DNA from: an uncultured Desulfobacter sp.
Lineage (GTDB): Bacteria; Desulfobacterota; Desulfobacteria; Desulfobacterales; Desulfobacteraceae
Assembly (NCBI RefSeq): GCF_963665355.1
Contig: NZ_OY762229.1
Coordinates: 3,100,001-3,164,000, forward strand
Direction of reading: 5' to 3'
DNA length: 64,000 nucleotides
Under the pieces are notes generated by a model. The model had not been told where the DNA came from and made no database searches. It saw only the letters and a list, made by a program, of their open reading frames with translations. This document shows, one piece after another, positions 51,691-61,070 of this stretch (positions are counted from its first letter, which is position 1; each line of letters begins with the position of its first letter). Both the position numbers and the translations under genes were made by a program.

Positions 51691-53661
51691 TTAATTCTTT
51701 ATTAATGTTTGATCTATGTCATACTCTGGAACTATTGCTTTCATAATTGCCCTTATCCCGTTTCCATCCCGGTGGCTGGCCAACTCCTTCAGTATGTCAA
51801 GTTTGCCGTTCAATGTCTTCATATTTGTGCCGTTTGTGTTCAGAACAAGAATTTTATCATGATCTGTGGGGATCACAGCTTCTTTGTCTGTCATGAGCTC
51901 CTCATACAATTTTTCACCGGGCCGCAATCCGATGTATTCGATTTTAATATCAACGTCAGGTTCAAATCCTGAAAACCGTATTAAATCCCTGGCCATGGCA
52001 TCAATATTGACCTGATTGCCCATCTCTAGAATAAAGGTTTCTCCTCCCTTGCCCATGGCTCCTGCCTGAAGAATCAATTGGCATGCTTCAGGGATCAGCA
52101 TGAAATACCGGACCATGTCCTTATGTGTGACCGTTACAGGCCCAAGTTCAGAAATCTGCTTTTTGAACAAAGGAATCACGCTGCCGACACTGCCGATGAC
52201 GTTGCCGAACCTTACCGTCATAAATGCGGTTGAAGAGCCCTGGGAGCAACTTGCCTCCTGGATCAGCAGTTCAGAAATCCGCTTACTTGTACCCATGACG
52301 CTTGTGGGATTAACCGCCTTATCCGTGGACACAAAGACGAATTTCTCACATTGGAATTCGCGGGTCACCTCAATCAGGTTTCTGGTTCCGAAAATATTGT
52401 TTTCCACCGCTTTCCAGGGGTGATCCTCCAGCATGGGAACGTGTTTGTATGCAGCCGTATGGAAAATAATGTCCGGCCGGGTCTGCCTGAAAACGTTTAT
52501 AAGCTCATCCTTGGCCTGAATGTCGCCCAGAACGGGAATGATATTTATGTTTTTAAACTTTTTTTTGATTTCATGGTCAATTTCAAACAACGGACTTTCA
52601 GCCCGCTCAAAAAGAACAAGTGTCTTTGGTGAATACATGCAAATCTGACGGCAAAGACCGGTCCCTATGGATCCCCCCGCACCGGTTACAAGAATGCATT
52701 TGTCCTTGATATAGATCCCGATTTTCTCTTTATCCAGTTTGACAGGTTCTCTTCCCAAAAGATCCCGGTACTCAACATTTCGGATGGACGACACATCAAT
52801 TTTTCCATCAATCAATTCGCCCAGATTGGGCACTGTTTTAAAGTTGACACCGGCTTTTATGCACAACCCCATGATGTGGCGCATTTTATCGGAATTCAGG
52901 CTGGGAATGGCAATGATGACATCTTTTGCCCCCGTCATTTTTACGGTCTGCTCAAGGTTATCAATCACATTTAGTATTGGCACACCATGAATTTTCCGAT
53001 TTATTTTTGCAGGATCATCATCCAGAAATCCTAACACATAGGATTGAATAGTAGGATTTTCATTAAACTCCCGGCAAATTTTTCTCCCGTAATCCCCGGC
53101 ACCTATGATCAGCGTCCCCTTTCCTTTTCCTACATTTTTACGAAATATCCTTAAAAATACATTTTGCACATCCCGAAAGGTCACTTTTTCTGTAAATTCT
53201 TCAAAACAAAGTCTTACAAGCAACCGCAAACAGGCAATGGACAGGACGGTCAGGCACCAGTCGATGACAAAAACAGAACGGGAAATGCTTTCAAATCGTG
53301 TCCCATAAAGCACAAAAATAATAATGATGACGCTTGACACTGACGCTGCCTTAAAAATGCTGATCAGATCGTCAAAGCCGGTGTAACGCCACATGCCTTT
53401 GTACAAATCGAAAAAATAGAAGCACAAAAATTTTGTTCCCAAAAGCCAGGGTAAGATACGCAGAAAGCTGTGAGAGAGCCATAGCTGGCTGTTAAGTCCG
53501 TCATAGCGAATTAAGTGGGCCAGGTAAAAGGAGCCGCATAAGAGGATAAAATCCAGAGCCAAAACAACAAATAGATTTCTGGAAACCAATATCTTCATTG
53601 TCAAACCGGCTACAAATTTCCTGCAACTATTTGCGGTGATTGTTTTTTCCAACTTGAGCAT
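51691..53661 (-). CDS. Membrane-bound nucleotide-sugar dehydratase/epimerase (FlaA1/CapD/WbpM-like)
   Basis: The 656-residue protein has four N-terminal membrane helices (FVVLALDFILLCGSFYLAHL and others). A CoA-binding-like Rossmann segment (TLIIGAGDYGRKICREF) and a C-terminal SDR domain with the NAD motif VTGAGGSIGTGLCRQ follow. The catalytic region is FVFVSTDKAVNPTSVMGTSKR, where the usual Tyr of YxxxK is Met, as in the WbpM-type class. These enzymes are UDP-GlcNAc 4,6-dehydratases that supply bacillosamine or QuiNAc/FucNAc precursors. The DegT aminotransferase at 130 is a plausible next enzyme. ATG 53661 or ATG 53598 could be the start. Confidence 0.92.
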   Translation of the reverse strand: MLKLEKTITANSCRKFVAGLTMKILVSRNLFVVLALDFILLCGSFYLAHLIRYDGLNSQLWLSHSFLRILPWLLGTKFLCFYFFDLYKGMWRYTGFDDLISIFKAASVSSVIIIIFVLYGTRFESISRSVFVIDWCLTVLSIACLRLLVRLCFEEFTEKVTFRDVQNVFLRIFRKNVGKGKGTLIIGAGDYGRKICREFNENPTIQSYVLGFLDDDPAKINRKIHGVPILNVIDNLEQTVKMTGAKDVIIAIPSLNSDKMRHIMGLCIKAGVNFKTVPNLGELIDGKIDVSSIRNVEYRDLLGREPVKLDKEKIGIYIKDKCILVTGAGGSIGTGLCRQICMYSPKTLVLFERAESPLFEIDHEIKKKFKNINIIPVLGDIQAKDELINVFRQTRPDIIFHTAAYKHVPMLEDHPWKAVENNIFGTRNLIEVTREFQCEKFVFVSTDKAVNPTSVMGTSKRISELLIQEASCSQGSSTAFMTVRFGNVIGSVGSVIPLFKKQISELGPVTVTHKDMVRYFMLIPEACQLILQAGAMGKGGETFILEMGNQVNIDAMARDLIRFSGFEPDVDIKIEYIGLRPGEKLYEELMTDKEAVIPTDHDKILVLNTNGTNMKTLNGKLDILKELASHRDGNGIRAIMKAIVPEYDIDQTLIKN

Positions 53662-54072
53662 ATCATTTCAGGTTTTTTAATCATTGAATTGGACTTTATT
53701 CATTTTAGACGTCAAGATTCGTTTGGTAAGATAAAAAATGTAACGATTATCTGGGTATTAACCCGCTAAAATTTTAAAAGTGCCAAGCTTATCCCATCCG
53801 TATTACCCGTTACTTGAATTGTGCTTGTAACGATCAAAAGATCATGCTATCAGTTGAGATAATTTGAATTCGTAGAAGCATTCTGGTGTCGTCACGCACT
53901 ACAATATTTGGATCACATCAATCAACAGTATCTCCTCGTGGTTGGCTTTGAAGCATCTTTCAATTCAGGCTACATATAATGACATATACATTTATAGCAT
54001 GAATGTATATGAGATATGAAATAGAAGATCAAGAAGATTATGACCGCTTAGGGATAGGTTGGGGGGCAGAGT
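53662..54072. other. Intergenic region with divergent promoters
   Basis: About 410 bp lies between the divergent dehydratase and amrB genes. The only clear structure is the inverted repeat CATATACATT (53983) with AATGTATATG (54002-54011) around a 9-nt centre, 61 bp before amrB. It may be an operator. No protein-like frame or RNA gene was seen. Confidence 0.45.
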
Positions 54073-54957
54073 ATGGGTGTAAAGAAAATGGCATTGGCTG
54101 GATCCTGGTATCCGGAATCAGCCAAACACTGCAGGGCTTTCATTCAAAAAGTTCTTGATGAACCCAAAACAGGAGAGGATACAAAAAATTGCCCAGATCC
54201 TGTGGCCGGCATTGTTCCCCATGCCGGCTGGGTTTATTCGGGACAACTTGCCTGTCGGGTCTTTTATGCACTGACCCATGGCAGCCGGGTCGTGGACACC
54301 ATTGCGCTTTTCGGGGTTCACATGCACGCCTCCTCCCCGGCCTTTGTTTTGGACTGTACAGCTGTTGATACTCCTCTGGGTGCCATTGAAATTGACAAGG
54401 TGCTTACCGAGACCCTGGTAACCCAGGCTGCAGGCAAAGGTGTTGACCTGAACGTGTTGACTCTGAACCGTTTTCCCGAAGAAAACACTCTGGAACTGCA
54501 ATATCCTTTTATTAAATATTTTTTTCCAAAAAGCCGGATTGTGGTATGCGCCGTGCCCCCTTCAACTGAGGCACATACTTTGGGGCAGGCCATCGTTGAC
54601 GCCGCAGAACAGTCGGGGCGGTCTCTGACAGTGGTCGGCTCCACAGACATGACCCATTATGGCCCGCGATTCGGGTTTGAACCGGCGGGTTCAGGACAAG
54701 CTGCCTTTGACTGGGTAGCAAGGGAAAATGATGCCGCGGCCATTGAAGCGCTAACCGCCATGGATGAAAATCAGGTGATTCGCCAGGGGCAGTCCCGTCA
54801 CAATATGTGCTGTGCCGGAGCAGCCTGTGCGGCCGTGGTTGCTGCAAAAAAAATGGGCGCAGTCAAAGGTGTCTGTCTTGACTACGCCTCAAGTTTTGAT
54901 CCGTCAGAGCCTGCCGCTGATTTCGTGGGGTACTGCGGCATGGTCTTCAGCGTTTAA
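54073..54957 (+). CDS. amrB: AmmeMemoRadiSam system protein B (Memo family)
   Basis: The 294-residue protein matches the Memo fold, related to extradiol dioxygenases: ALAGSWYPES, GIVPHAGWVYSG, the NTLELQYPFIKYFFP stretch, GSTDMTHYGPRFGFEPAG and HNMCCAGA. It is usually found with an AMMECR1 protein and a radical SAM protein, neither of which is in the window. The molecular function of bacterial AmrB is not settled. The segment GVHMHASSP replaces the common GPNHxG. The gene ends 7 bp from the convergent gltX. Confidence 0.88.
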   Translation: MGVKKMALAGSWYPESAKHCRAFIQKVLDEPKTGEDTKNCPDPVAGIVPHAGWVYSGQLACRVFYALTHGSRVVDTIALFGVHMHASSPAFVLDCTAVDTPLGAIEIDKVLTETLVTQAAGKGVDLNVLTLNRFPEENTLELQYPFIKYFFPKSRIVVCAVPPSTEAHTLGQAIVDAAEQSGRSLTVVGSTDMTHYGPRFGFEPAGSGQAAFDWVARENDAAAIEALTAMDENQVIRQGQSRHNMCCAGAACAAVVAAKKMGAVKGVCLDYASSFDPSEPAADFVGYCGMVFSV

Positions 54958-54964
54958 GCTTGTA

Positions 54965-56368
54965 TCAGCCCCGGGCCGCACAAAATTGAGCAGCCTTTCT
55001 GATGCGCTGGACGGTTTTTTCTTTTCCCAGGGCAATAAACATTTCAAATATGCCCGGGCTCACCGTGGTTCCGGTAACCGCAACCCGCAGGGGCTGGGCA
55101 ATTTTTCCAAACCCGAGCTTTGTTTCCTCCATGATCTGTTTAAATACCTCTTCCTGGGCTTGCTGGCTGAAATCAGCAAGGCCTTCCAGGGCATCGGCAC
55201 ATTTGTTTAGAAGACCTGCCGATTCGGGGAGAAGAAATTTTTTGGCTGCCTTTTCCTCAAACTCTATCTCATCTTTGTAGTAGAACGCTGCACCCTGGGC
55301 CATCTCCACAAGGGTTCTGCTTCTGGGCTGAAGCGTTTCGATCACCCCCTGGGTAAATGCGTCGTTTGTGGCGTCAATGCCAAGGTCTGCCAGGTGGGGG
55401 ACAAGATCATCACCTATCTCCACTGGTTTCTTTTTCTGGATGTGTTTGGCGTTCAGGGCATAGAGCTTATCCATGTCAAACATGCCTGCCGAACGGCCAA
55501 GATGTTCAAGGTCAAATTTTTCAACGAGCTCATGACGCTCAAAAAATTCCTGGTCGCCGTGGGACCACCCCAGTCTGACCAGATAGTTGATCAAGGCATC
55601 GGCCAGGAACCCCATCTTTTTATATTCCCCCACGGACATGGCGCCATGGCGTTTGCTTAAGCGGGCTTTGTCCGCGCCCAGCACCATGGGGACATGGCCG
55701 AACACAGGCAGCGGCGCGCCCAGGGCCTGGTAGATCAGAATCTGTTTGGGGGTATTTACCAGGTGGTCATCCCCCCGGATAATGGTGTTGATTCCCATGG
55801 TGATATCATCCACCACCACCGCAAGGTTGTACATGGCCATACCCGAACTTCTCTGGATGATGAAATCATCAATTTCAGAATTCTGGAAAACGGTACTTCC
55901 CTTGACAACATCATCCACTATGGTGACCCCGGTGTCCGGAGTCTTTAACCGTACTACAGTGTTATCACTTTTTTTAAGTCCGCGGTTTCGGCACTTACCG
56001 TTGTACATGGGTTTCAGCCCTTTGGCTTTGGCCTCTTCGCGCATGGCATCTACCTCTTCGGGCGTACAGTCGCAATGGTAGGCATGGCCCTGTTCAATCA
56101 GCCGGTCAATGTGTTCAGCGTAGATATCATGGCGCTGGGTCTGAAAATATGGTCCGTCGTCCCAGTCAATGCCCAGCCAGTCCATGGACTCCAGAATGGC
56201 ATCCACGGACTCCTTTGTGGAACGGGCTTCATCTGTATCTTCTATGCGCAGCACGAACCGTCCTGCGTTTTTTCTCGCCCAAAGCCAGTTGAAAAGAGCG
56301 GTTCTGGCACCGCCGATATGCAGATAGCCGGTGGGGGAGGGCGGAAAGCGTGTGATTATTGTATCCAT
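54965..56368 (-). CDS. gltX: Glutamate-tRNA ligase
   Basis: The class I aminoacyl-tRNA synthetase of about 467 residues attaches glutamate to tRNA-Glu. It has PPSPTGYLHIGGARTALFNW (HIGH-type signature) and KARLSKRHG (KMSKS-type signature), with the C-terminal anticodon-binding helices after about 310. The frame opens at a TTG 12 bases earlier, but ATG 56368 has GGAG seven bases upstream. A strong hairpin lies 34 bp upstream of the start. It is transcribed against the amrB and ribosomal genes, alone. Confidence 0.96.
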   Translation of the reverse strand: MDTIITRFPPSPTGYLHIGGARTALFNWLWARKNAGRFVLRIEDTDEARSTKESVDAILESMDWLGIDWDDGPYFQTQRHDIYAEHIDRLIEQGHAYHCDCTPEEVDAMREEAKAKGLKPMYNGKCRNRGLKKSDNTVVRLKTPDTGVTIVDDVVKGSTVFQNSEIDDFIIQRSSGMAMYNLAVVVDDITMGINTIIRGDDHLVNTPKQILIYQALGAPLPVFGHVPMVLGADKARLSKRHGAMSVGEYKKMGFLADALINYLVRLGWSHGDQEFFERHELVEKFDLEHLGRSAGMFDMDKLYALNAKHIQKKKPVEIGDDLVPHLADLGIDATNDAFTQGVIETLQPRSRTLVEMAQGAAFYYKDEIEFEEKAAKKFLLPESAGLLNKCADALEGLADFSQQAQEEVFKQIMEETKLGFGKIAQPLRVAVTGTTVSPGIFEMFIALGKEKTVQRIRKAAQFCAARG

Positions 56369-56401
56369 TATGATCTCCAAAATTAAACTTCACGAACAAC
56401 A

Positions 56402-56432
56402 GGCGGTACAGGGCATTTTGGCCCGTACCGCC
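56402..56432. promoter_or_regulatory. Strong hairpin between gltX and rpmF
   Basis: GGCGGTAC (56402) pairs with GTACCGCC (56425), and inner GGGC pairs with GCCC around ATTTTG, giving 12 base pairs with one bulged A. It sits in the gltX 5' leader side. No T tract is present on either strand, so it is not a plain terminator; it may be a leader structure. Confidence 0.6.
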
Positions 56433-56654
56433 CGAAGCCGTGCAAAAAGGTGTAAAATCGACGCTTTATCTATCATAGTTACGGGGGCTAAAGCAATATG
56501 GCATAATCACAAAATAAGATTTGATAATTTAAGTCCATTGTTTCAAAGGATTCTTTGGTTGACTTCAAATAAAAAATAGGGTAATTAGATATGTTCTAAA
56601 TTTTGGCAGGTATTAGGTAAAAACCAAATAAAATAATATAGTTAGGAGAGAGTC

Positions 56655-56843
56655 ATGGCTGTACCTAAGCAGAAAAGTTCCAAAGCAAGGGGAAGAAAAA
56701 GACGTACCCATTATAAAACCAGTGCCCCCACTGTAACCTTATGTTCTGAGTGCCAGGAGCCCAAACTGCCCCACACGGCCTGTCCTGAATGCGGTGCATA
56801 CAAAGGCAGGAACATAAAACCCGACACAGATTCAAACGATTAG
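56655..56843 (+). CDS. rpmF: 50S ribosomal protein L32
   Basis: The 62-residue protein begins AVPKQKSSKARGRKRRTHYK and has a zinc ribbon (LCSECQEPKLPHTACPECG), both characteristic of L32. The AGGAGAG site is good. The usual upstream yceD (DUF177) gene is absent. The acyl carrier gene follows after 45 bp, and the run continues as one cluster. Confidence 0.96.
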   Translation: MAVPKQKSSKARGRKRRTHYKTSAPTVTLCSECQEPKLPHTACPECGAYKGRNIKPDTDSND

Positions 56844-56888
56844 TTCGCTCGAAATCAGTTTGGTCGAAAAATTTCAAGGAGTCGGAAC

Positions 56889-57122
56889 ATGACCATTGAA
56901 ACCAAAGTAAAAAAAATTATTGCTGAAAAGATTCCCGACATTGATGTTGATGATGTGATTCCCGAGGCTTCTCTCATCGAAGATCTTGGAGCTGATTCCC
57001 TGACCATAGTTGAGCTTATCATGACCATGGAAGAGGTTTTTGAAATCGAAATTGATGATGACGAGGCCGAGAAACTGTCAACTGTGCAAGATATTTATGA
57101 CTTCATTGCATCGAAATCATAG
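56889..57122 (+). CDS. acpP: Acyl carrier protein
   Basis: The 77-residue acidic protein has the phosphopantetheine attachment motif GADSLTIVELIM with Ser37. It carries acyl chains in fatty-acid and lipid synthesis. The pattern is standard for AcpP except that the motif reads DSLTIVEL rather than DSLDTVEL. No plsX, fabH, fabD, fabG or fabF gene adjoins it. rpiB follows after 24 bp. Confidence 0.95.
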   Translation: MTIETKVKKIIAEKIPDIDVDDVIPEASLIEDLGADSLTIVELIMTMEEVFEIEIDDDEAEKLSTVQDIYDFIASKS

Positions 57123-57146
57123 ATACATATAAAGGTCCGGGTAATT

Positions 57147-57584
57147 ATGGATAAAGAGAAACAGATTATCATCGGCAGTGACCATGCTGCGTTTGAATTA
57201 AAAGAAAAGATCAAAAACCTGTTGACTGATCTTGGCTATGAGGTCGAGGATGCCGGCACCCACAGCACTGCTTCGGTCAATTATGCCGATTACGGCAAGA
57301 AGGTGGCTAAAGCAGTATCCGAAGGCTCCTTCACCCGGGGAATTCTTCTGTGCGGTACCGGCCTTGGCATGTCCATGCAGGCCAACCGGTTTAAGGGCGT
57401 ACGGGCTGCCCTGTGCTCGGATATTTTTTCCGTCAGGATGAGCCGGCAGCACAATGATGCCAATATTCTGGTCATGGGCGGCCGTGTCATCGGTGATATT
57501 CTTGCCTTTGAACTGGTCAGGGAGTGGCTTGCCACCCCCTTTGAAGGCGGTCGCCATCTGGACCGTATTCGTTCCCTGGACTAA
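57147..57584 (+). CDS. rpiB: Ribose-5-phosphate isomerase B
   Basis: The 145-residue sugar isomerase of the RpiB/LacAB family interconverts ribose 5-phosphate and ribulose 5-phosphate. It has GSDHAAFELKEKI, ILLCGTGLGMSMQANRFKGV with the active Cys, SRQHNDANILVMGGR and a C-terminal FEGGRHLDRI. It supplies pentose phosphate, which may serve the riboflavin genes downstream, since ribulose 5-phosphate is a RibB substrate. Confidence 0.95.
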   Translation: MDKEKQIIIGSDHAAFELKEKIKNLLTDLGYEVEDAGTHSTASVNYADYGKKVAKAVSEGSFTRGILLCGTGLGMSMQANRFKGVRAALCSDIFSVRMSRQHNDANILVMGGRVIGDILAFELVREWLATPFEGGRHLDRIRSLD

Positions 57585-57667
57585 AGATATATAGGTTAGA
57601 GTTATGTAGCTTTAGATGGGTTTTGATGGATTTAGATGGATCAGATTAAGAAAGACGCGATTAACAA

Positions 57668-58915
57668 ATGGAAAATACAAAATTTATCAAGTTATGTGAT
57701 CCTGAAATTGCTTCAGTGATTGATAGTGAATATGATCGGCAGGAATATGGGCTCAATCTCATCGCTTCGGAAAATACGGTGAGCCGGGCAGTGATGGAAG
57801 CCCAGGGCTCCATCATGACCAATAAATATGCCGAAGGGTATCCGGCAAAACGCTATTACGGCGGTTGCCAGTATATGGATCAGGCTGAAGAACTGGCCAT
57901 TGACCGGGTAAAAAAGCTGTTTGGCGTGGAATTTGCCAATGTTCAGCCCCATTCGGGATCCCAGGCCAACATGGCGGCCTACTTTTCCGTGCTCTCCCCC
58001 GGGGACGGAATTCTGGCCATGGATCTTTCCCATGGCGGTCACTTAACCCATGGTTCAGGCGTAAGTTTTTCGGGCCGTTTGTTCAACTTCACCCACTATG
58101 GCTTAAATCCTGAAACCGAGACCATTGATTTGAATCAGGTGGAAGATCTTGCCCGGGCAAACAAGCCCAAAATGATTGTGGCAGGGGCTTCGGCCTATCC
58201 CAGAATCATTGATTTCAAGGGTTTTTCAGAAATTGCCAAGGCCTGCGGAGCGCTTTTTCTGGTGGATATGGCACACATTGCAGGGCTTGTGGCTGCAGGT
58301 GTTCACCCCACACCAGTGGGGTACGCAGACATCATCACATCCACCACCCATAAGACCCTTCGTGGTCCCCGGGGAGGGCTGATTCTCTCAGGAGCCGAAC
58401 TGGGCAAAAAAATTAATTCCCAGATTTTTCCCGGTATCCAGGGCGGTCCCCTCATGCATGTCATAACGGCCAAGGCCGTGGCATTTAAAGAAGCCTTGTC
58501 TCCTGATTTTACCCAATATCAGGAACAGGTGGTCAAAAATGCCGCTGTACTGGCAACGGTACTCATGGATCGGGGCTACAAACTTGTGTCCAACGGTACG
58601 GACAACCATATGGTTCTGGTGGATTTCTCCGGACGGGATCTCACCGGAAAAGACGCTGAGGAGCGTCTGGGACGGGCCAATATTACTGTGAATAAAAATA
58701 CCGTTCCCAATGAAAAACGAAGCCCCTTTGTTACTTCGGGGGTACGTATCGGTGTGCCGTTGATCACCTCCCGGGGTATGAACGAAGATGCCGTGGGTGC
58801 CATAGCCGGATTCATCTGCGATGTTCTGGAAGATGAGGCCAATGTAACAAAAGTTGCGGCCAAGGTTAAAGAGTTGTGCACCCAGTATCCTTTATATGGG
58901 GACACAGCCTGCTGA
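57668..58915 (+). CDS. glyA: Serine hydroxymethyltransferase
   Basis: The PLP enzyme of 415 residues converts serine and tetrahydrofolate to glycine and methylene-THF. It shows [51 protein letters not shown] and the PLP lysine motif [14 protein letters not shown]. Its stop codon overlaps the dCMP deaminase start (TGATG), so translation is coupled. Confidence 0.97.
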   Translation: MENTKFIKLCDPEIASVIDSEYDRQEYGLNLIASENTVSRAVMEAQGSIMTNKYAEGYPAKRYYGGCQYMDQAEELAIDRVKKLFGVEFANVQPHSGSQANMAAYFSVLSPGDGILAMDLSHGGHLTHGSGVSFSGRLFNFTHYGLNPETETIDLNQVEDLARANKPKMIVAGASAYPRIIDFKGFSEIAKACGALFLVDMAHIAGLVAAGVHPTPVGYADIITSTTHKTLRGPRGGLILSGAELGKKINSQIFPGIQGGPLMHVITAKAVAFKEALSPDFTQYQEQVVKNAAVLATVLMDRGYKLVSNGTDNHMVLVDFSGRDLTGKDAEERLGRANITVNKNTVPNEKRSPFVTSGVRIGVPLITSRGMNEDAVGAIAGFICDVLEDEANVTKVAAKVKELCTQYPLYGDTAC

Positions 58916-59397
58916 TGCCCCCTGTTTTTCCTGATCCGGCAACTGTCAAGGGTGATGGCCGCCCGTCCTGGGACGAGTATTTTATGGCCATCACAGACCT
59001 TGTGGCCTCCAGGGCCACCTGCCTTCGCCGAAGGGTGGGGGCAGTGCTGGTTAAGGATAAACGAATTTTATGCTCGGGCTATAACGGTGCACCCTCCCAG
59101 ATACCCCACTGCAGACAGACCGGCTGTCTGCGGGAACAGCTTAAGGTTCCTTCCGGAGAAAAACACGAGCTTTGCCGGGGGGTCCATGCTGAACAGAATG
59201 TGATTATCCAGGCTGCCTACCATGGAATACCTGTTTCTGGTGCCTTTCTGTACTGCACCACCCAGCCCTGTTCCATCTGCGCCAAGATGATCATCAACGC
59301 CGGGATTAAAAAAGTGTACTTCAAAGAGGGATACGACGATCCTCTTTCCCTGGAAATGTTTGCCCAGGCCGGTGTGGAACTGATCCGGCTTGACTGA
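58915..59397 (+). CDS. comEB: Cytidine/deoxycytidylate deaminase (ComEB-like dCMP deaminase)
   Basis: This zinc deaminase of about 160 residues has the motif VHAEQNVI (HAE) and [17 protein letters not shown] (PCxxC), typical of dCMP deaminases that make dUMP for thymidylate synthesis. The insert [12 protein letters not shown] is the common NGxPsGxxHC region. The frame is open 39 bp further upstream, but ATG 58915 overlaps the glyA stop and gives the normal start. It is followed 17 bp later by nrdR, a common arrangement. Confidence 0.9.
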   Translation: MPPVFPDPATVKGDGRPSWDEYFMAITDLVASRATCLRRRVGAVLVKDKRILCSGYNGAPSQIPHCRQTGCLREQLKVPSGEKHELCRGVHAEQNVIIQAAYHGIPVSGAFLYCTTQPCSICAKMIINAGIKKVYFKEGYDDPLSLEMFAQAGVELIRLD

Positions 59398-59414
59398 TAA
59401 ATAAAGAGGCTGAT

Positions 59415-59936
59415 ATGAAGTGCCCCTATTGCGGCAATCCGAATACGAGAGTGGTGGATTCTCGGCCCGGCAAAATTGAGTTCGAGGTCCGGCGTAGACG
59501 GGAGTGCCAGGAGTGCGGGCGGCGTTTTACCACCTATGAAAGGGTGGAACAAGCCCCTGTCATGATAGTCAAAAAAGACAACCGCCGTGAGGAATTTGAC
59601 AGGGACAAGGTGCTCCGGGGCATTCAGAAGGCTTGTGAAAAGCGGGCCATCAGTGTTAATCAGATCGAACAGATTGTGGATGATATTGAACGGGACTTGC
59701 GGGAAGGCCGGGACCAGGAAGTGTCTGCCAAGGTTGTGGGAGAGAAAATCATCAACGCCCTCAAGGAGCTGGATGACGTGGCTTATGTCCGGTTCGCTTC
59801 CGTGTACCGGGAGTTCAAGGATGTCACCGATTTCATCCAGGAGCTTGAAAGCCTTATTCATAAAGAGCATCAGTCCTCCGACGTCAAATCAGACATTAAG
59901 CCGGAAATGGAAGGCCCTGCCAAGACCGATGACTGA
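59415..59936 (+). CDS. nrdR: Transcriptional repressor NrdR
   Basis: The 173-residue protein has an N-terminal zinc ribbon (MKCPYCGNPNTRVVDSR, ECQECGRRFTTYERVE) and an ATP-cone domain (IVKKDNRREEFDRDKVLRGI). It binds (d)ATP and represses ribonucleotide reductase genes. The C-terminus has a charged extension beyond the usual 150 residues. It overlaps ribD by 8 bp. Confidence 0.97.
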   Translation: MKCPYCGNPNTRVVDSRPGKIEFEVRRRRECQECGRRFTTYERVEQAPVMIVKKDNRREEFDRDKVLRGIQKACEKRAISVNQIEQIVDDIERDLREGRDQEVSAKVVGEKIINALKELDDVAYVRFASVYREFKDVTDFIQELESLIHKEHQSSDVKSDIKPEMEGPAKTDD

Positions 59937-61047
59937 TTTGCAGTTTATGGCAAGGGCACTGGAACTTGCGGCCCGGGGCAAAGGATATACCTCTCCCAAT
60001 CCCTGTGTGGGGGCCGTGGTGGTTAAAGACGGTCAGATCATCGGCCAGGGTTTTCATGTCAAAGCCGGCGGCCCCCATGCTGAAGTGGTGGCCATTGATG
60101 ATGTCGCTTCCAATGCCCCTGGGAAGCTGAAAAATGCTACAATATATGTCACCCTTGAACCCTGCAACCATTTCGGCAAAACCCCACCCTGCACCCATAA
60201 AATTCTTAATGCCGGTATTGGGCGTGTTGTTGTGGCCTGCAAGGACCCTAATCCGGTTGCGGGTGGTGGTATTGAATTTCTAAGGGAAAAAGGTCTTGAG
60301 GTGGTCTGCGGCCTTATGGAGCAAGAGGCCTTGACACTGATCGAAGATTTTGTCTGGAATGTCCAAAATAAGAAACTTCCGTTTGTCACCTTGAAATGTG
60401 CCGCCACCCTTGACGGTTATATTGCCACAAGAACCGGGGATTCCCAGTGGATCACCTCAGAAACATCCCGAAAGTTCGGCCACGAACTGCGTCACGTCAA
60501 TGATGCCATTCTCATCGGTTCCGGCACCCTGCATGCAGATAATCCTTCCCTGACCGCCAGAATTGAGGGTAGACAGACCCGTGATCCTGCCCGGATAATT
60601 CTGGACAGTCGCCTGACCATCCGGGAGGATGCCAAAGTCGTGATTCAACAATCAAACGCCCCCACCATCGTTGTCACCGGTCCGAACTGTGATCCAGGTA
60701 AGATCCTGCGCCTTAAAGAGCGCGGGGTGCAGATTCTTGAATGCCGGATATCAGAAAATCTGCTTGATTTAAATGACCTGATGATTAAGTTAAGAAATCT
60801 GTCCGTCACAAGCCTTCTGATTGAAGGCGGAGGACATGTGGCTGCATCGGCCCTGGCCGCAGGGATCGTCAACAAGGTGTGCTATTTCCTTGCCCCCAAA
60901 ATTATGGGGGGAAATGACGGTATCCCGGTGTTCAACGGACCAGGGCCTGAAAAGATAAAAGAGGTTTTTGAGTTGGCCCGGGTCACCACCCGGCAGTTCG
61001 GTTCTGATATCCTGGTGACTGGATATATTGAAGCACAGAATAGTTAG
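59929..61047 (+). CDS. ribD: Bifunctional riboflavin deaminase/reductase RibD
   Basis: The protein has about 372 residues. The N-terminal deaminase domain has GGPHAEVVAID and TLEPCNHFGKTPPCTHKI (zinc ligands), and the C-terminal reductase domain has TLKCAATLDGYIATRTGDSQ and LLIEGGGHVAASALAAGIV. It carries out the second and third steps of riboflavin synthesis. A frame opens about 342 bp upstream inside nrdR, but ATG 59929 overlapping the nrdR stop begins the family sequence (MTDLQFMARALELAARGKG). Confidence 0.96.
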   Translation: MTDLQFMARALELAARGKGYTSPNPCVGAVVVKDGQIIGQGFHVKAGGPHAEVVAIDDVASNAPGKLKNATIYVTLEPCNHFGKTPPCTHKILNAGIGRVVVACKDPNPVAGGGIEFLREKGLEVVCGLMEQEALTLIEDFVWNVQNKKLPFVTLKCAATLDGYIATRTGDSQWITSETSRKFGHELRHVNDAILIGSGTLHADNPSLTARIEGRQTRDPARIILDSRLTIREDAKVVIQQSNAPTIVVTGPNCDPGKILRLKERGVQILECRISENLLDLNDLMIKLRNLSVTSLLIEGGGHVAASALAAGIVNKVCYFLAPKIMGGNDGIPVFNGPGPEKIKEVFELARVTTRQFGSDILVTGYIEAQNS

Positions 61048-61070
61048 GTTAACGACCGGGAGATACTTTT

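Noticed and set aside
51417-51746. Plus-strand 109-residue open frame in the gap before the dehydratase gene
   Set aside because: It is composed of the repeat element and overlaps the dehydratase end antisense; no family features or ribosome site.
56331-56579. Plus-strand open frame between gltX and rpmF as a DUF177 (YceD) gene
   Set aside because: It is antisense to the gltX start, includes the hairpin, and lacks the family features.
59587-59928. N-terminal extension of RibD into nrdR
   Set aside because: The extension is the shadow frame of nrdR and the RibD family starts at ATG 59929.
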